This document shows, piece by piece, positions 6,380-6,741 of a stretch of 6,741 nt of DNA. Position 1 is the first letter of the stretch, and the number at the start of each line of letters is the position of its first letter. This stretch comes from an uncultured Rhodospirillales bacterium (GTDB lineage Bacteria > Pseudomonadota > Alphaproteobacteria > Acetobacterales > Acetobacteraceae). A program made the translations under genes and the position numbers. A model generated the notes under the pieces. The model was not told where the DNA came from, ran no database searches, and was given only the letters and a program-made list of their open reading frames with translations. The stretch spans positions 1 to 6,741 of the forward strand of contig CAIMVB010000485.1 in NCBI GenBank assembly GCA_903844785.1, given 5' to 3'.

Positions 6380-6741
6380 TCAGGCGGGCAGAATACCGCG
6401 CCGCGCATCATGCCGGCGCAGCAAATGAATGAAGGGCAAGGCCAGCAGCACCATCCAGGCCTTGCCGATAATCTGCCCCGCCAGAAAATCCAAACTGCCA
6501 AAGGCGAGCAGCAGAAACACCACGCTATCCACCACCAAGCCCACCGCCCCGCTGGCGGCAACCGCCAGCACCAGGCCGCGCTTTTGCAATGGCGTATAGA
6601 CGGCAAGGTCAGCGGTTTCACTCAGCAGGAAAGCGGCAGCCGAGGCCAATACCAAAGCGGGCGGCGCCAATAGCGCGGAAAGCACCACCCCCCCCGCAAT
6701 GGCAGCGAAGGCCCAAATCAGGCCAAGCCGGCGCTGCACCA
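6380..6741 (-). CDS. VUT family (YhhQ-like) transporter, 3' part
   Basis: The C-terminal 119 or so residues of a membrane protein run off the right edge; its start is not in the window. A GTG at 6739 is in frame but is probably an internal valine, because relatives have further N-terminal membrane segments. The visible part has about four hydrophobic stretches. It also contains the family-typical ASAAAFLLSETADLAVYTPL, then GAVGLVVDSVVFLLLAFGS and LAGQIIGKAWMVLLALPFI, ending in a short basic tail. The VUT/YhhQ family comprises inner-membrane uptake carriers; characterised members import queuosine precursors (preQ0/preQ1) for tRNA modification. That substrate is a reasonable guess here but is not demonstrated by these residues. 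The gene converges on the TctC gene with no base between the two stop codons. Confidence 0.85.
   Translation of the reverse strand, partial: VQRRLGLIWAFAAIAGGVVLSALLAPPALVLASAAAFLLSETADLAVYTPLQKRGLVLAVAASGAVGLVVDSVVFLLLAFGSLDFLAGQIIGKAWMVLLALPFIHLLRRHDARRGILPA

Noticed and set aside
6398..6419. GCGCCG/CGGCGC 6-bp inverted repeat just past the last TctC gene
   Set aside because: It lies within the VUT coding region and has no T-run on either side, so it is not a credible terminator.

Overview
The window is a stretch of a GC-rich (roughly 60% by eye, not computed) proteobacterial chromosome. Protein style, codon choice and the abundance of TctC-type binding proteins suggest an alphaproteobacterium, possibly of the Acetobacteraceae/Rhodospirillales type. 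That taxonomic guess is inference; there is no rRNA or other marker here.

Layout, left to right. Positions 1-140 are the 3' end of an amidase-signature-family gene. A 142-bp gap follows, with a GC-rich hairpin that may end amidase transcription and a clear Shine-Dalgarno. Positions 283-3409 hold a tight three-gene operon: a circularly permuted type 2 ATP-grasp protein, an alpha-E (DUF403) protein overlapping it by 7 nt, and Anbu, the bacterial proteasome-related N-terminal-threonine peptidase, 20 nt further on. Positions 3468-6379 hold three more genes on the same strand: a TctC/Bug-type periplasmic solute-binding protein, a 4,5-dihydroxyphthalate decarboxylase-family protein 7 nt downstream, and a second, diverged TctC/Bug protein. 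The right edge (6380-6741, minus strand) is the 3' part of a VUT/YhhQ-family membrane transporter. Its stop codon directly abuts the stop of the last TctC gene.

How the genes fit together. The ATP-grasp, alpha-E and Anbu genes are a known but poorly understood conserved neighbourhood. Comparative genomics predicts that the ATP-grasp enzyme makes amide or peptide bonds, with alpha-E as partner and Anbu as a self-compartmentalising hydrolase. The transglutaminase-like gene that often completes this neighbourhood is absent between alpha-E and Anbu. This is the most interesting point of the window. The second group looks like a small uptake and catabolism module for an organic, possibly aromatic, acid. 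It has two orphan binding proteins and no TctA/TctB membrane subunits in view, and its substrate cannot be read from sequence. I found no mobile elements, CRISPR arrays, tRNA or rRNA genes.
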